Made by a program: the position numbers and the translations under genes
Part shown: piece by piece, positions 26,495 to 36,402 of the stretch
How positions within the stretch are numbered: position 1 is the stretch's first letter
Layout of the letters: each line of letters begins with the position of its first letter
Notes under the pieces: model-generated
Seen by the model: the letters and a program-made list of their open reading frames with translations, nothing else
What the model was told of the DNA's origin: nothing
The model's database searches: none
Origin: Bacillota bacterium
GTDB lineage: Bacteria > Bacillota > UBA4882 > UBA8346
NCBI GenBank assembly: GCA_023436305.1
Contig: JAEZJQ010000005.1
Span: 6,603-70,602 of the forward strand
Reading direction: 5' to 3'
Length of the DNA stretch: 64,000 nt

Positions 26495-27421
26495 CTATTT
26501 CTCGCCCGGCCTCTTCTCTGTAAAGTACCGGAATAGTTCAATAGGCAACGGGAATAAAATGGTTGAATTTTTTTCGCCTGCAATTTCGGTAAGTGTTTGC
26601 AGAAAACGTAGTTGTATGGAGGCCGGTTGGGTTTCCAAAACTTTGGCGGCCTCGGCCAATTTTTCGGAAGATTGATATTCGCCGTCGGCGGCAATCACTT
26701 TGGCGCGCCGTTCCCGTTCGGCCTCGGCTTGCCTGGCCATGGCCCGTTTCATGGACTCCGCCAGTTCCACTGCTTTAATCTCCACCCCGGTAACTTTGAT
26801 ACCCCAAGGGTCGGTGGCTTCATCCAGCAACTGCTTGAGAATCTCGTTCAACTCACTTCGTTTCGAAAGCATTTCATCCAGGTCATGTTGTCCCAGCACC
26901 GAACGGAGAATGGTTTGCCCAAGGAGGGAGGTACTGCGGACATAATCGGCGACTTTGACTACCGCCAGTACGGAGTCAAAAACATTAAAATATACAACCG
27001 CATCCACCAAAATCGGCACATTATCTTTGGTAATAACTTCCTGCTTGGGCACATCGATGGTAAACGTGCGCAGATCAATCATTCTCACAAAATCAATTCC
27101 CATCGGAAAAATTAAGTTGAGCCCGGGATTTAAAATACCAATCTGCCGCCCGAACCGGAACAAAACTCCCCGTTCGTATTCGGTTACCACCCGTAACATA
27201 CTGGGTAGAAATAAAATCGGAAAAATAAATAACAGCAACGCCAAAAACTCCAGATTACTGTAAATTAAAATGATTTGAATCGACGCTACAACGGCTCCCG
27301 ATAAAATTAAAAACCAGGAGATGGTTTTGGCCTTGGTGGCAAAAGCAAGACCCAACCAGATCACCCACCAGATGCCGAAAATAAACCAGCCCACATAAAT
27401 CCAACTCATCCAATCCGACAT
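26495..27421 (-). CDS. SPFH/stomatin-like (slipin) membrane protein
   Basis: A 308-residue protein. Three hydrophobic segments occupy residues 8-75, then the SPFH/band-7 domain runs from about 78 (VVTEYERGVLFRFGR) to 230, and a charged helix (MARQAEAERERRAKVIAADGE) forms the coiled-coil tail. Slipins organise membrane microdomains and often associate with a NfeD-type protease, but no NfeD gene is adjacent here. It lies between a radical-SAM gene and fmdB on the same strand. Confidence 0.9.
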   Translation of the reverse strand: MSDWMSWIYVGWFIFGIWWVIWLGLAFATKAKTISWFLILSGAVVASIQIILIYSNLEFLALLLFIFPILFLPSMLRVVTEYERGVLFRFGRQIGILNPGLNLIFPMGIDFVRMIDLRTFTIDVPKQEVITKDNVPILVDAVVYFNVFDSVLAVVKVADYVRSTSLLGQTILRSVLGQHDLDEMLSKRSELNEILKQLLDEATDPWGIKVTGVEIKAVELAESMKRAMARQAEAERERRAKVIAADGEYQSSEKLAEAAKVLETQPASIQLRFLQTLTEIAGEKNSTILFPLPIELFRYFTEKRPGEK

Positions 27422-27444
27422 AATAGACCTCCTTTTTTAATTAT

Positions 27445-27486
27445 TTCAGAATTCAGAGCTCAGAATTTAGAACTCAGAACTTAATT
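27445..27486. repeat. Heptamer repeat overlapping the radical-SAM gene 3' end
   Basis: Six 7-base units in register: TTCAGAA, TTCAGAG, CTCAGAA, TTTAGAA, CTCAGAA and CTTAATT. The last units extend into the final codons of the upstream gene at 27474-27486. Confidence 0.65.
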
Positions 27487-29231
27487 TCCAACGGAACCAC
27501 CCTGGCTTTTTTCCCACAGTAAACGAATAATAATATTTGCGGTTGCATACCCGGAGGAGTTTGTGGATGGACCGGCAGTTTTAAAGGATTAAATTCAAAG
27601 TCTACGAATAATACGCGTCGCTGGATCTCCCGGACTGTCAGCCCTTTGAATTCGGGAATAAACCTTTCGATATTACGGCCATCAAGCCAGAATTGGTAAC
27701 CGAAGTTTTTTAATTCGGGGCGGTTCGTTCCAGCCCAATCCGGCAGTTCCACCATACGTTCCCAAGTTAACAGATCATATTTCAAGAGATTGCGTAAGAT
27801 GATTCCCGGGTCATGCTTCACGGATTGATGAAATTGAAGCAAGTATGCGTAAAGATCCTTCTCTTTATGCGAAAATTGATCAAATCCCCGTGTTTTCCAC
27901 CAGAAGGCCAACGACTCAAACATTGCAAACGGACTGGGAAATAAGGCAAATAAATATTCGAGACTGGTGGCAAAGCGGCCGGATGAATGATACCGTTCCA
28001 GTAAATCTTCGATAACTTTAAGCTGTAATAATTCCTCATAAGAAATCCAACGATTGGCCAACACCTCATAAGGCGCCTCGGCGGTAAAGATATAGCCATA
28101 CTCATCGGCCTTATCCCGTAATCCGGACCCTTTCAATAGTTTTAAAAATCCCAATTGAAGCCGGTCCGGTCTGATGGCCATATTTTCATTAAAAGTCCGG
28201 GCGAAGGAATGGTAATCCTCTCCGGGCAAACCCGCTATCAGATCCAGATGAACGAAAACATTCCGCTTTGTTAGCAATTTGGATACCTGGCCGCTAAGCC
28301 TGGCAAAATTCATTTTACGTTGAATTAATTCCAAGGTTCCCGGGTTGGTGCTTTGCACCCCAATCTCAAACTGAAAGAGGCCGGGCGGCGCCAAACTCAA
28401 AATATCAATGGATTCGTCATCCAGTAAATCCCCGATAATCTCAAAATGAAAATTGGTGCTACCCGGATGTTCCAACAAAAACCGCCATATTCGCTTGGCG
28501 CGATCCGGATTGCAGTTAAAAGAACGATCCACGAATTTAACTTGGGCGATTTCCGCGGTAACAAAACGCAGTAATTCTTGCTGAACCCGTTCCAGGGGGA
28601 AAAACCTGACCTGGCGTTCATTAGCCGACAGGCAATACTGGCAATTGTACGGACAGCCGCGTGAAGCTTCATAATAAACCAGTTTGCGGCGAAACGGCGT
28701 AAGATCTTCCGGATAGGGAAACGGGAGCTCTCCCAAATCATCAATCAGCGCCCGGGCACTGTTGGTCAAGACACGGCCTGCTTCCCGGTACACCAGGCCA
28801 TTGATGGAACTCCAGTCCGGCTGGTTCTTGGATAACTCCTTTAACCATTCCGTAAAGGTAATCTCTCCCTCGCCAACCACAATGAAATCCACCACCGGAT
28901 ATTGAGCGAGCAACTCCTCCGGTTCGGCCGAGGCTTCGGGCCCGCCCAGAATAATGATGGTTTTGGGAGCTAATTGTTTAATCCTCCGGCAAATCACCAA
29001 AATCAATTCCATATTCCAAATATTGCAGGAAAAACCAATCACATCTGCCCGCTCACTGTATATCTCCCCGCAAACCCAGTTTAAATCCTGATTAATATTA
29101 AACTCGCGGAATTGCAACTCCAAGTCCCGATTACCATTTCCAAGATTCGCGCGCGCATAATGGTACAGATACCATAAAGACAGGGCCGTATGTACAAATT
29201 TGGCGTTCAAGGTTGTTAAAAATACTTTCAT
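27474..29231 (-). CDS. B12-binding-domain radical SAM protein (DUF4080 type)
   Basis: A 585-residue protein. Residues 1-140 form a cobalamin-binding-like Rossmann domain (IIILGGPEASAEPEELL, IVVGEGE). The radical-SAM core has the cluster motif SRGCPYNCQYCLS, then EIGVQSTNPGTLELI and DLIAGLPGED. A C-terminal region of about 200 residues resembles DUF4080. Such enzymes carry out methyl or sulfur radical chemistry on unknown substrates. The divergent neighbour is an amidohydrolase. Confidence 0.88.
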   Translation of the reverse strand: MKVFLTTLNAKFVHTALSLWYLYHYARANLGNGNRDLELQFREFNINQDLNWVCGEIYSERADVIGFSCNIWNMELILVICRRIKQLAPKTIIILGGPEASAEPEELLAQYPVVDFIVVGEGEITFTEWLKELSKNQPDWSSINGLVYREAGRVLTNSARALIDDLGELPFPYPEDLTPFRRKLVYYEASRGCPYNCQYCLSANERQVRFFPLERVQQELLRFVTAEIAQVKFVDRSFNCNPDRAKRIWRFLLEHPGSTNFHFEIIGDLLDDESIDILSLAPPGLFQFEIGVQSTNPGTLELIQRKMNFARLSGQVSKLLTKRNVFVHLDLIAGLPGEDYHSFARTFNENMAIRPDRLQLGFLKLLKGSGLRDKADEYGYIFTAEAPYEVLANRWISYEELLQLKVIEDLLERYHSSGRFATSLEYLFALFPSPFAMFESLAFWWKTRGFDQFSHKEKDLYAYLLQFHQSVKHDPGIILRNLLKYDLLTWERMVELPDWAGTNRPELKNFGYQFWLDGRNIERFIPEFKGLTVREIQRRVLFVDFEFNPLKLPVHPQTPPGMQPQILLFVYCGKKARVVPLEIKF

Positions 29232-29413
29232 TAGCCACCTGTAAAAAAAATTTGTTTTTTTATAAACCGGATTGCTCCACGGTCCATTTAATAAAGGTTA
29301 TTATCATTCTAAATTATGGTTATTATTTACCAACCCCGATCAAATTCCTGCTTGATTTTAATTTTTATACTGTTAAACTAAAAACGGTACAATTTGAACC
29401 CGAGGTGTTTTCG

Positions 29414-30244
29414 ATGTTGATTGACTGTCATACCCATGCCTTTGCCGATAAAATTGCCGAAAAAGCCGTGATTCAACTGGTCGATTATTATCAAATCCCC
29501 ACCAGTTTCGGGGGGCGTTTGGACGATTTATTAAAGGCGGCGATGGAAGCCAGACTAGAAGCGCTTATCCTGCTAGTGGCCGCCACCAAACCCGAACAAG
29601 TCAAACCCGCCAATGATTGGGCGCTTACTATAAAAGGAACCGGTTCTTTTGAACTGGAAACAAAATATGGTTTGAGTCCCCTACCGCAAATCGTCCCATT
29701 CGGCTCTTACCACCCGGATGACCCGGATTGGTTTTCCGAGATTCAACGGTTACGCAAGTCTGGTGTGAAGGGTATCAAACTACACCCGGAATTTCAAGGA
29801 ATCGATCTGGCCGATCCGCGTTTAAAAGATTTTTGGGCTGAGATTGAATCCGATTTCATCGTCATGATTCACGTTGGAGACCCAGTTCATAGTGAATCCA
29901 ATCAGAGTACTCCCCGGAAAGTAGCAGCGATTTTAAATAATTTTCCAAAGTTAAGAGTTATTGCGGCGCACCTGGGAGGATATCTATTTTGGAATGAAGT
30001 ATTGGATGTTTTGGCCGGGCGTGATCTTTATTTGGACACTTCAAGCGCTCTACCCTATATTGATCCTGGTTTGTTACGAAAGATCTTCGCCAAACACGGA
30101 ACCGAAAAGATTCTCTTTGGCAGCGACTATCCGCTGCGCTCGCCGGCCCAGGATCTGGCACTGTTAGATGGGATAAAGTGGTTGACCGGCCACGAAAAAG
30201 AGCGGATCTTCGGGCTTAATTGCGCTGAACTATTAAACCTGTAA
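29414..30244 (+). CDS. Amidohydrolase-2 family metal-dependent hydrolase
   Basis: A 276-residue TIM-barrel hydrolase. It begins MLIDCHTHAF with the HxH metal motif and continues with KLHPEF, MIHVGDP, AAHLGG and the late Asp in FGSDYPLRS. The family includes hydrolases and decarboxylases with an amidohydrolase fold, and the substrate is not predictable. The ATG at 29414 follows GAGGTG by seven bases; a longer frame from 29213 is only upstream sequence. Transcribed divergently from the radical-SAM gene. Confidence 0.87.
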   Translation: MLIDCHTHAFADKIAEKAVIQLVDYYQIPTSFGGRLDDLLKAAMEARLEALILLVAATKPEQVKPANDWALTIKGTGSFELETKYGLSPLPQIVPFGSYHPDDPDWFSEIQRLRKSGVKGIKLHPEFQGIDLADPRLKDFWAEIESDFIVMIHVGDPVHSESNQSTPRKVAAILNNFPKLRVIAAHLGGYLFWNEVLDVLAGRDLYLDTSSALPYIDPGLLRKIFAKHGTEKILFGSDYPLRSPAQDLALLDGIKWLTGHEKERIFGLNCAELLNL

Positions 30245-30422
30245 TTTCCCAAGTAAGTTCTCGAGTCACACCCAATAAGAACTTGCCGAATCGAGGCAAA
30301 AGTGAGTTGGTAGAAAACTAAAAAATCCGCCACGATAGGGAACTCCAAGTACTTGTTCCTATGAAGAAAATTCCTCTTTTTACCGAAATAGAAGTGTAAA
30401 GAAGATGGAGGAGAGAATCAAA

Positions 30423-31067
30423 ATGACCATCAAGAAACCACTGTTCGCTTTATTATTCATCGGGATTATAATTGGGTCAAAAATTTCATCCGCGGCCGAA
30501 CCATTTCCCACAGGGAAAATCAATTACAACCGGCCGAAAGCCGCAGTTGAGACAATCACCGGAACCTGGCTATATCTTTGGTGGCATGGTTCCGCCAGTA
30601 TTACAAAAGCAGATGGCGCCGCGGTTACCAAGCCGATGTTCATACCCGAGTCTTACCGTGAAACAGCTGATCAAAAAAGCGAATCCTTTCTTCGTTTCCG
30701 GGCGGATGGTACCGGTACTTTTTTCAGACGGTTTATTGTTTTCAAATATAACGGAGAAAAAATTACCGTGGTCACCAAAGATAGAAGCGGTCAATGGGTT
30801 AAAGGTAATCGTCCGGAGCTAATAACCGATTTCAGATGGGAAATCCAGGGTAATCAAATAATTATCCGAACCAGTGATGATTCTTCCGGATTCAATAAAA
30901 ATGGTAAATACAATTTTGTTTTCAATACCACCCCCACCCGGAAAGCTTCCCGGTATATCACTGCCCGCCTGCGCTTAAACGATGAGTTAATTATCTATCG
31001 ATTGGGCCAATTCTTGAGAGTCGGGCCAAAATCGGAACAGGATTTATTGCGGCAGTATGGTATCTAG
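30423..31067 (+). CDS. Secreted protein of unknown function
   Basis: A 214-residue protein with a signal peptide (MTIKKPLFALLFIGIIIGS...SSAA) and a beta-rich mature part with many aromatics (TGTWLYLWWHG, GTGTFFRRFIVFKYNGEK). The pattern of short strands beginning ITGTW resembles lipocalin-like domains, but no family was assigned. ATG 30423 is favoured over an in-frame ATG at 30405 because GGAGGAG precedes it. Monocistronic; convergent with the envelope operon. Confidence 0.65.
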   Translation: MTIKKPLFALLFIGIIIGSKISSAAEPFPTGKINYNRPKAAVETITGTWLYLWWHGSASITKADGAAVTKPMFIPESYRETADQKSESFLRFRADGTGTFFRRFIVFKYNGEKITVVTKDRSGQWVKGNRPELITDFRWEIQGNQIIIRTSDDSSGFNKNGKYNFVFNTTPTRKASRYITARLRLNDELIIYRLGQFLRVGPKSEQDLLRQYGI

Positions 31068-31115
31068 TAGTACAGGAGTGTAAGTGCCAACCGGATTCAG
31101 TCTTATTTTCTTTTT

Positions 31116-32258
31116 TTAAAACTTGACCTCGATCCCGATTCCATATTCAGCTTTCGGGCTATTCCCCGAATTCATCCCGTTAAGATTCCCCGAGTAACTT
31201 CGGGCGTTCAACAGTAAATTGGTATTTTGAAGGATATTATACAAAAATTGAAATGTCCCTATCCAGCTTCCCTCCGCCGGATTATAGATCCCATTCAGGG
31301 TAAAGTTCCGGATTTCATCGTAAATAAAACTGGCCTGGCCAAAAAAATAATTTGGCCCCAAAAAGGTTCGGTTCAAGGATTGTAATTCCGGGAGCGTCAG
31401 GATGGTAGGATCAATGGGATTTCCGTTATGATAATATTCGGCTAAAAGAACCACCTTGCCTCCATTGAAGGAATAATCCGCACCGACCATTCCTTCAAAG
31501 TATTGGGTGTTGGTAAGCGTATTCCAATGTTCCACCACTTCCCCATGGATGCCGATCCCGAGGTCACCTTTAAATGTAACTCCAACCAACAATTCTTCCT
31601 GAGGTTTTTTATAAATCCCGGTGAGACTCAAATCATACCCCTGTACATTCCCGAAGATCTTAACAGCGCTCGCGGAATCCGTCCCGTTGGCCGTAATGGT
31701 TGTAACGCCCTCGATCCCGGCCAAATCTCCCAGTGGAACTTGCACCCGCATAATATCGCTCCCTTTCCGGGACAATCCGATATCCTGCAGATTTACAGTG
31801 GAAAAACAATCGATAGGGGAAAAGATATATCCAACCCCATAATTAATAATCTGACGTCCAAGCGTGAACGTCCAACGGTCAGAAAAAAGGGCCAGATAAA
31901 GTTTCCGGGTTTCGAGCAGCGGAACCCACCGGGTATCAAGCCACAAGAATGAAGGGTTTTGCCCGGCGGACAAGGTTTTTAAATAGGTTTCGGCATTATC
32001 CCCGGCCAGTAACAGCAGCTCAAAGCTTCCCTCTACTTTTACATTCGATTCCATCTCCTTGAAGTTTAGACGAAGTGTACTTTGATCCCCCCATCTCCAG
32101 GCCGGGGAATTATCCGAAGGATTATATTGCCACGTTGTAACATCGTTACGGAAACTGCCGGAAAGATCAAAAGCAGCCTCAGTTTTAAATCCGGTAAACA
32201 TGAACCAAATAAAAACCGCCAATACCAGGAATCCGGTTTGTTTGCTACGATTTTTCAC
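31116..32258 (-). CDS. Outer-membrane beta-barrel-like protein of the Lol/Mac-like operon
   Basis: A 380-residue protein with a signal peptide and alternating beta strands throughout (FTLGRQIINYGVGYIFSP; FEGMVGADYSF; LLAEYYHNG), ending GIGIEVKF. A C-terminal aromatic after alternating hydrophobics is the usual outer-membrane insertion signal. It is the last gene of the seven-gene operon and follows the LolA-like gene by 16 bp. GTG start behind GGGGATG; the nearby ATG leads to an immediate stop. It could be the outer-membrane acceptor or pore of the exported lipid or lipoprotein. Alternative: a DUF1302-like porin unrelated to lipoproteins. Confidence 0.72.
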   Translation of the reverse strand: MKNRSKQTGFLVLAVFIWFMFTGFKTEAAFDLSGSFRNDVTTWQYNPSDNSPAWRWGDQSTLRLNFKEMESNVKVEGSFELLLLAGDNAETYLKTLSAGQNPSFLWLDTRWVPLLETRKLYLALFSDRWTFTLGRQIINYGVGYIFSPIDCFSTVNLQDIGLSRKGSDIMRVQVPLGDLAGIEGVTTITANGTDSASAVKIFGNVQGYDLSLTGIYKKPQEELLVGVTFKGDLGIGIHGEVVEHWNTLTNTQYFEGMVGADYSFNGGKVVLLAEYYHNGNPIDPTILTLPELQSLNRTFLGPNYFFGQASFIYDEIRNFTLNGIYNPAEGSWIGTFQFLYNILQNTNLLLNARSYSGNLNGMNSGNSPKAEYGIGIEVKF

Positions 32259-32274
32259 GACGTTTCATCCCCAT

Positions 32275-33027
32275 TCATTTCTGCAGGTTCTGCATGGTGA
32301 ATAACTTTTCACTCACCGGTACATCCAATTGAACATCCATCATTGTAAATACCGTTTTACTACCCTTTCGGAGTTTGTCGGCAATCTCCGATTTTACTGG
32401 AAAATAGCGCTCCCCAATCTTTCGGATTTCCAGTGTCCGACTTTCTTTCAAAAGTTTGCCGCTTTTGGCGTACTTCTCTTCTTTAAGCCCTATAAAACGT
32501 TCGGTATCAATCCACATTTTTCGTTTTTCATAAGACACTTCTTTTACTTTGGCCGTCAGGGTAATTACGTTACAAGGCCGGCCGTCAACGTTTTCCGCTC
32601 CGGTGATTTCAATATTGTATTTTGAATAGAGGGAATCGGATTCCAAAGCGTCTTCATAAGAGACATCGCTTCCCATCATTCCCTGTTTCAACATATGCCC
32701 GGATATTAAAAATACATTTTCTTCGACCCCGTCATAAATCCACATTTTTTTATCAATTTTGAGGTAGCGGGTATTTTTATCCTCAGGGTTCAGAAATTCT
32801 ACGAAAGCTTTTTGGGTTCCCATTCCATGGGTTTTCATAATCTTCACCCGGGGTTTCGCCGTGGCATTAATAAATATTTCCATTTTGCCGGTATAAATAA
32901 TGGTGTCATATTTTAAATTGGCATCGACTTTTCGCAGGATTTCCTCTCCCGTAATGGCATCAACCCTTGAAAAACCAACAACAACCCCGAAAAGTACAAT
33001 CAATAAAATCCAAAAAACCGGTTTCAT
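32275..33027 (-). CDS. LolA-like outer-membrane lipoprotein carrier family protein
   Basis: A 250-residue exported protein (signal peptide ending near SRVDA). The mature part matches the COG2834 LolA-like pattern: ITGEEILRKVDANLKYDT, repeated strand pairs, KIDKKMWIYDG, RKMWIDTERFIGLKEE and a final strand FTMMDVQLDVPV. LolA-like proteins bind lipid in a hydrophobic half-barrel and ferry lipoproteins or other lipids across the periplasm. It lies between two ABC permease genes and a barrel gene, consistent with a carrier step. ATG behind GAGGAGG. Confidence 0.85.
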   Translation of the reverse strand: MKPVFWILLIVLFGVVVGFSRVDAITGEEILRKVDANLKYDTIIYTGKMEIFINATAKPRVKIMKTHGMGTQKAFVEFLNPEDKNTRYLKIDKKMWIYDGVEENVFLISGHMLKQGMMGSDVSYEDALESDSLYSKYNIEITGAENVDGRPCNVITLTAKVKEVSYEKRKMWIDTERFIGLKEEKYAKSGKLLKESRTLEIRKIGERYFPVKSEIADKLRKGSKTVFTMMDVQLDVPVSEKLFTMQNLQK

Positions 33028-33092
33028 GATTTCCCCTCCTCATTAAGTGTAAGTTCTTAATTCTCCCAATCCTATAATCCTGTAAACCCTAG

Positions 33093-34361
33093 TCAAACGC
33101 TTTTGATGGCATCCACCACCTTCATCTTGGCTGCTTGCCGGGAGGGAATGACCGAAACGATAGCCGCCACGATGATACCGATAAACATTGTACCAATAAT
33201 CCCCGGGACAGTGATCACGAATTTAATCACATTATCAATCGGCATATTCAGTTGTGAAATCATCGACGTTAAATCGATTCCGTTGATCACAAAATAGATC
33301 GTGAATAATGTTCCCAATACTACTCCGCTAATACTGCCGATCAATCCTAAAAACGAGCCTTCCATCAAAAACATGGATAGAATTTCCAACCGAGAAAAAC
33401 CCATGGATTTGATGATTCCGATCTCTTTCCTTCGTTCCAGCACTACCATCATCATTACATTGGTGATGATAAAGGAGCCAAGCAGGGCAATGATGATATA
33501 CATGAAATTATAAATCTGCACCATCGCATCCATCATCTGAGCCATACCACCGGCTTGTTTCCAGGAAACCGCCATAATATTTCCAAAACGCTCATCCGCA
33601 TTCAATTTTTCCTGGATCATTCGGGAAATTTTCTCCGCTTTTTGATAGTCTTTCAACATGATCAAAATTTGCTGGCAGCCTCCACCGGTATTTAAAATCT
33701 CCTTGGCGTCTTTCAACGAAATCTGGAAGGTAGTATCATCCAAAGCGTTTAAACCGGTCTTAAAAATACCGGCGACCTTAAGGGTGGGAATATGCAGGGA
33801 GTAATCACTCCCGGAAACCAGAACTTTAAAAGTATCGCCGACTTTTAATTTCAGTGTGTCTGCCACTTTTTGTCCGATAAGGATCTCCCGCTCCTTATGC
33901 TTGACATTGCCCGAATTGTTTAGATACTGGCCGTCAACAACGGAACGGTCCAACATGAACAACTTCTTTTCTTGTTTAACATCTCCCCCAAATGCTACGA
34001 CTGCTTTGTTGTTGCCTTCATACTGTAACAGCACTCCAAAGAAGATTCGCTCGGTGATTAAATCGATCTCTTTTTGAATCGCCGGATCGTCTTTGATATA
34101 GCGGATTAGTTCCGAGGGGTTTTCAATATTGTAGGTTATCGGCTTAAACCGTTTATTCTCTTGATAATCTTTCGTTACCAATTGAATATGACCGGACTCA
34201 TTCTTCGTTGAGTTATAAATGACCGAGTGTTTCATCCCGTTTATATAACCTTGGAGAAATATGATCATCAAAAGGGAAAGAGCGACTGAGATAACCGCTA
34301 ACAGAGACCGCCGGCTATTTCGCCGAATATTTCGGAAAGCCATTTTCATTAGAACGAGCAT
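33093..34361 (-). CDS. MacB/LolC-like ABC transporter permease (second)
   Basis: A 422-residue permease: an N-terminal transmembrane helix, a large extracytoplasmic MacB-PCD domain (about 45-270), and three C-terminal helices of the FtsX type with ERRKEIGIIKSMGFS, a conserved cytoplasmic motif. Start at 34361, behind GAGGGGG, is chosen over an upstream in-frame ATG. It pairs with the permease at 34450. Together with the ATPase, such transporters extract lipoproteins (LolCDE) or drive MacB-type mechanotransmission rather than transmembrane import. Confidence 0.92.
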   Translation of the reverse strand: MLVLMKMAFRNIRRNSRRSLLAVISVALSLLMIIFLQGYINGMKHSVIYNSTKNESGHIQLVTKDYQENKRFKPITYNIENPSELIRYIKDDPAIQKEIDLITERIFFGVLLQYEGNNKAVVAFGGDVKQEKKLFMLDRSVVDGQYLNNSGNVKHKEREILIGQKVADTLKLKVGDTFKVLVSGSDYSLHIPTLKVAGIFKTGLNALDDTTFQISLKDAKEILNTGGGCQQILIMLKDYQKAEKISRMIQEKLNADERFGNIMAVSWKQAGGMAQMMDAMVQIYNFMYIIIALLGSFIITNVMMMVVLERRKEIGIIKSMGFSRLEILSMFLMEGSFLGLIGSISGVVLGTLFTIYFVINGIDLTSMISQLNMPIDNVIKFVITVPGIIGTMFIGIIVAAIVSVIPSRQAAKMKVVDAIKSV

Positions 34362-34449
34362 CGGGAACCCCCTCTTTTCAGTGTGCATTGATCAGTGAAC
34401 AATTCTCAATTATTCGGTTGTTTTGCCGCTAAACTATACTTCCGCATTG

Positions 34450-35706
34450 TTAATTGAATTTTAAGCATTGAGTTGGGGTTATTTTCGCGGCCTTTCGAGC
34501 CGGAACGACGGCTGCCAAGGCAGCGATTATTATTCCTAAAAGTAAGGCGGTGACAAAAGTTTTAATATTCCATTGCCCGTAAAACACACCCGAAATAGGC
34601 ATCTGGGAAGAATCTATATTCTTCATCATTGCGGTTAAATCCATCCCTGAATTCACCATCCAAATATTCACCAGGAAACCCGCTATAATGCCCATCAAAC
34701 CGCCCACCAGGCCAATCAATATTCCTTCATAAAGAAACATCCTGCGAATCTCATTCGGTTGTATACCGAGCGCCCTGAGTACCCCCACTTCTCGAATCCG
34801 CTCATAGACACTCATTAAGACCGTATTGACAATACCGACCGCGCCAATCAGTAAGATAAAAAATATGATCATCGATTGAGCCTTGCGTTTTCCAGCCATC
34901 ATTTCAATAAAAGCACTATTGATGTCATAAAACGTATCCACGTCAAGCTCCTGAAACTGAAGCGAAATTTTATCCTTTATGATATTGAGCCGCTGTACAT
35001 ATACATCTATATCTTCTATTTTATTCCAAGGAACATGGATATCGAATTCGGTCACAAAGTTCTGAACATCTAAAAATTGGTTCGCGGCTTGAAAGGTAAT
35101 GAATATTCCGCTGTCGTTGATAAATGGCGCAGGTGTTTCTAATAAGCCAACCACTTCAAAATCCACGGCATTATTGGCTTCAAAACGGGTACGGGTGTTT
35201 AACAGGACTGTATCACCAACTTTAACCCCGAGATCTTCGGCCAATTTCCTGCCGAGGATAACCTCTTGGGTGTTATCCCTCGAGAAAAATCGTCCGGCAC
35301 TGATATATTTCGCAAGGGTGAAAACCCGGGCATCGCTATCGGGCTGGATTACCGAACCAACTGTCCGGAGTGACCGATCGCCGCCAATGATTTCGGTTAG
35401 GAATGCAACCCGTGATGTTACTCCGGTAACCTCCGGTAACGTTTTTACATATCTCCCCAAAGAATCAATATCACCAATTCCATATTTTAACGGATAAGCC
35501 GTTTTCTCCGCGGCATATTCCTTGGAGAAGATTTTCAATGAACCATCGGTCAAATTCACCATATTTTCCATGCTCGCCCGATCCACACCACTCATCAAGG
35601 AATCTAACAGGATAAAAAACATAAGCCCAAAGGCGATTGTAATCGCGCTTATGAACGTCCGGCGCTTATGGCGGAGAATATTCCGGAAAGCGATTTTAAG
35701 AATCAT
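34450..35706 (-). CDS. MacB/LolC-like ABC transporter permease (first)
   Basis: A 418-residue permease with the same four-TM plus extracytoplasmic domain layout as its partner. The conserved motif ERIREVGVLRALGIQPNEI precedes the C-terminal helices. The two permeases are paralogues, so the transporter is probably a heterodimer like LolC-LolE. ATG follows GGAGG, and its start is 7 bp from the end of the ATPase gene. Confidence 0.92.
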   Translation of the reverse strand: MILKIAFRNILRHKRRTFISAITIAFGLMFFILLDSLMSGVDRASMENMVNLTDGSLKIFSKEYAAEKTAYPLKYGIGDIDSLGRYVKTLPEVTGVTSRVAFLTEIIGGDRSLRTVGSVIQPDSDARVFTLAKYISAGRFFSRDNTQEVILGRKLAEDLGVKVGDTVLLNTRTRFEANNAVDFEVVGLLETPAPFINDSGIFITFQAANQFLDVQNFVTEFDIHVPWNKIEDIDVYVQRLNIIKDKISLQFQELDVDTFYDINSAFIEMMAGKRKAQSMIIFFILLIGAVGIVNTVLMSVYERIREVGVLRALGIQPNEIRRMFLYEGILIGLVGGLMGIIAGFLVNIWMVNSGMDLTAMMKNIDSSQMPISGVFYGQWNIKTFVTALLLGIIIAALAAVVPARKAAKITPTQCLKFN

Positions 35707-35712
35707 GATGAA

Positions 35713-36399
35713 CTACCTCCTTTCATCGGCAGCGATATTTCCGTCTTTTAAGGTGACAATTCGCGCTGCATAACGCTGTACCAGCGCATCATGAGTTGAA
35801 AATACAAAAGTGGTTTTCATTTCTTGATTGATCTGTTTCATCAATTTGATAATCTCTTCCGCAGTTTTGGAATCTAAATTGGCTGTCGGTTCATCCGCCA
35901 AAACCAGTAGTGGTTCTTTCACCAACGCCCGGGCAATGGAAACCCGCTGTTCCTGACCGCCGGAGAGTTCAGTCGGAAAACGATCCAGTTTATCCCCCAA
36001 CCCAACTTCGGTAACAATTTTTTCCACCCGGCTCCGAATCTCTTGGGGAGAATTTTTCTTTTCGATGACCAGTGGCAATTCTACGTTTTCACGGACTGTT
36101 AAAACTGGAATTAAATTGTAAGCTTGAAATACAAATCCGATATTTTCCTTACGATAGATCGAGAGAGACTTTTCATCCATTTCTCCAAGCTCTGTTCCAT
36201 TATACCGGATACTACCCGAAGTTGCAGTGTCCAAACACCCGATAATATTTAGCAAAGTAGTTTTACCACTCCCCGATGGGCCCACTATAGCTAAAAATTC
36301 CCCTTTTTCAATGGAAAGATCCACTCCGCGTAAAGCGGGTACTTCCACTTTTCCCTTCGTATACTTTTTTCCCACCTGTATCAAACGTAAAAGTTCCAT
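35713..36399 (-). CDS. ABC transporter ATP-binding protein, LolD/MacB type
   Basis: A 228-residue ATPase with Walker A GPSGSGKTT, signature LSGGQEQR, Walker B LLVLADEPTANLD and H-loop STHD. The LSGGQEQRV...ADEPTANLD arrangement is typical for the LolD/MacB/FtsE branch. Start ATG behind GGAGGAGG. It immediately follows the regulator gene (3 bp) and energises the two permeases. Confidence 0.95.
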   Translation of the reverse strand: MELLRLIQVGKKYTKGKVEVPALRGVDLSIEKGEFLAIVGPSGSGKTTLLNIIGCLDTATSGSIRYNGTELGEMDEKSLSIYRKENIGFVFQAYNLIPVLTVRENVELPLVIEKKNSPQEIRSRVEKIVTEVGLGDKLDRFPTELSGGQEQRVSIARALVKEPLLVLADEPTANLDSKTAEEIIKLMKQINQEMKTTFVFSTHDALVQRYAARIVTLKDGNIAADERR

Positions 36400-36402
36400 G
36401 AA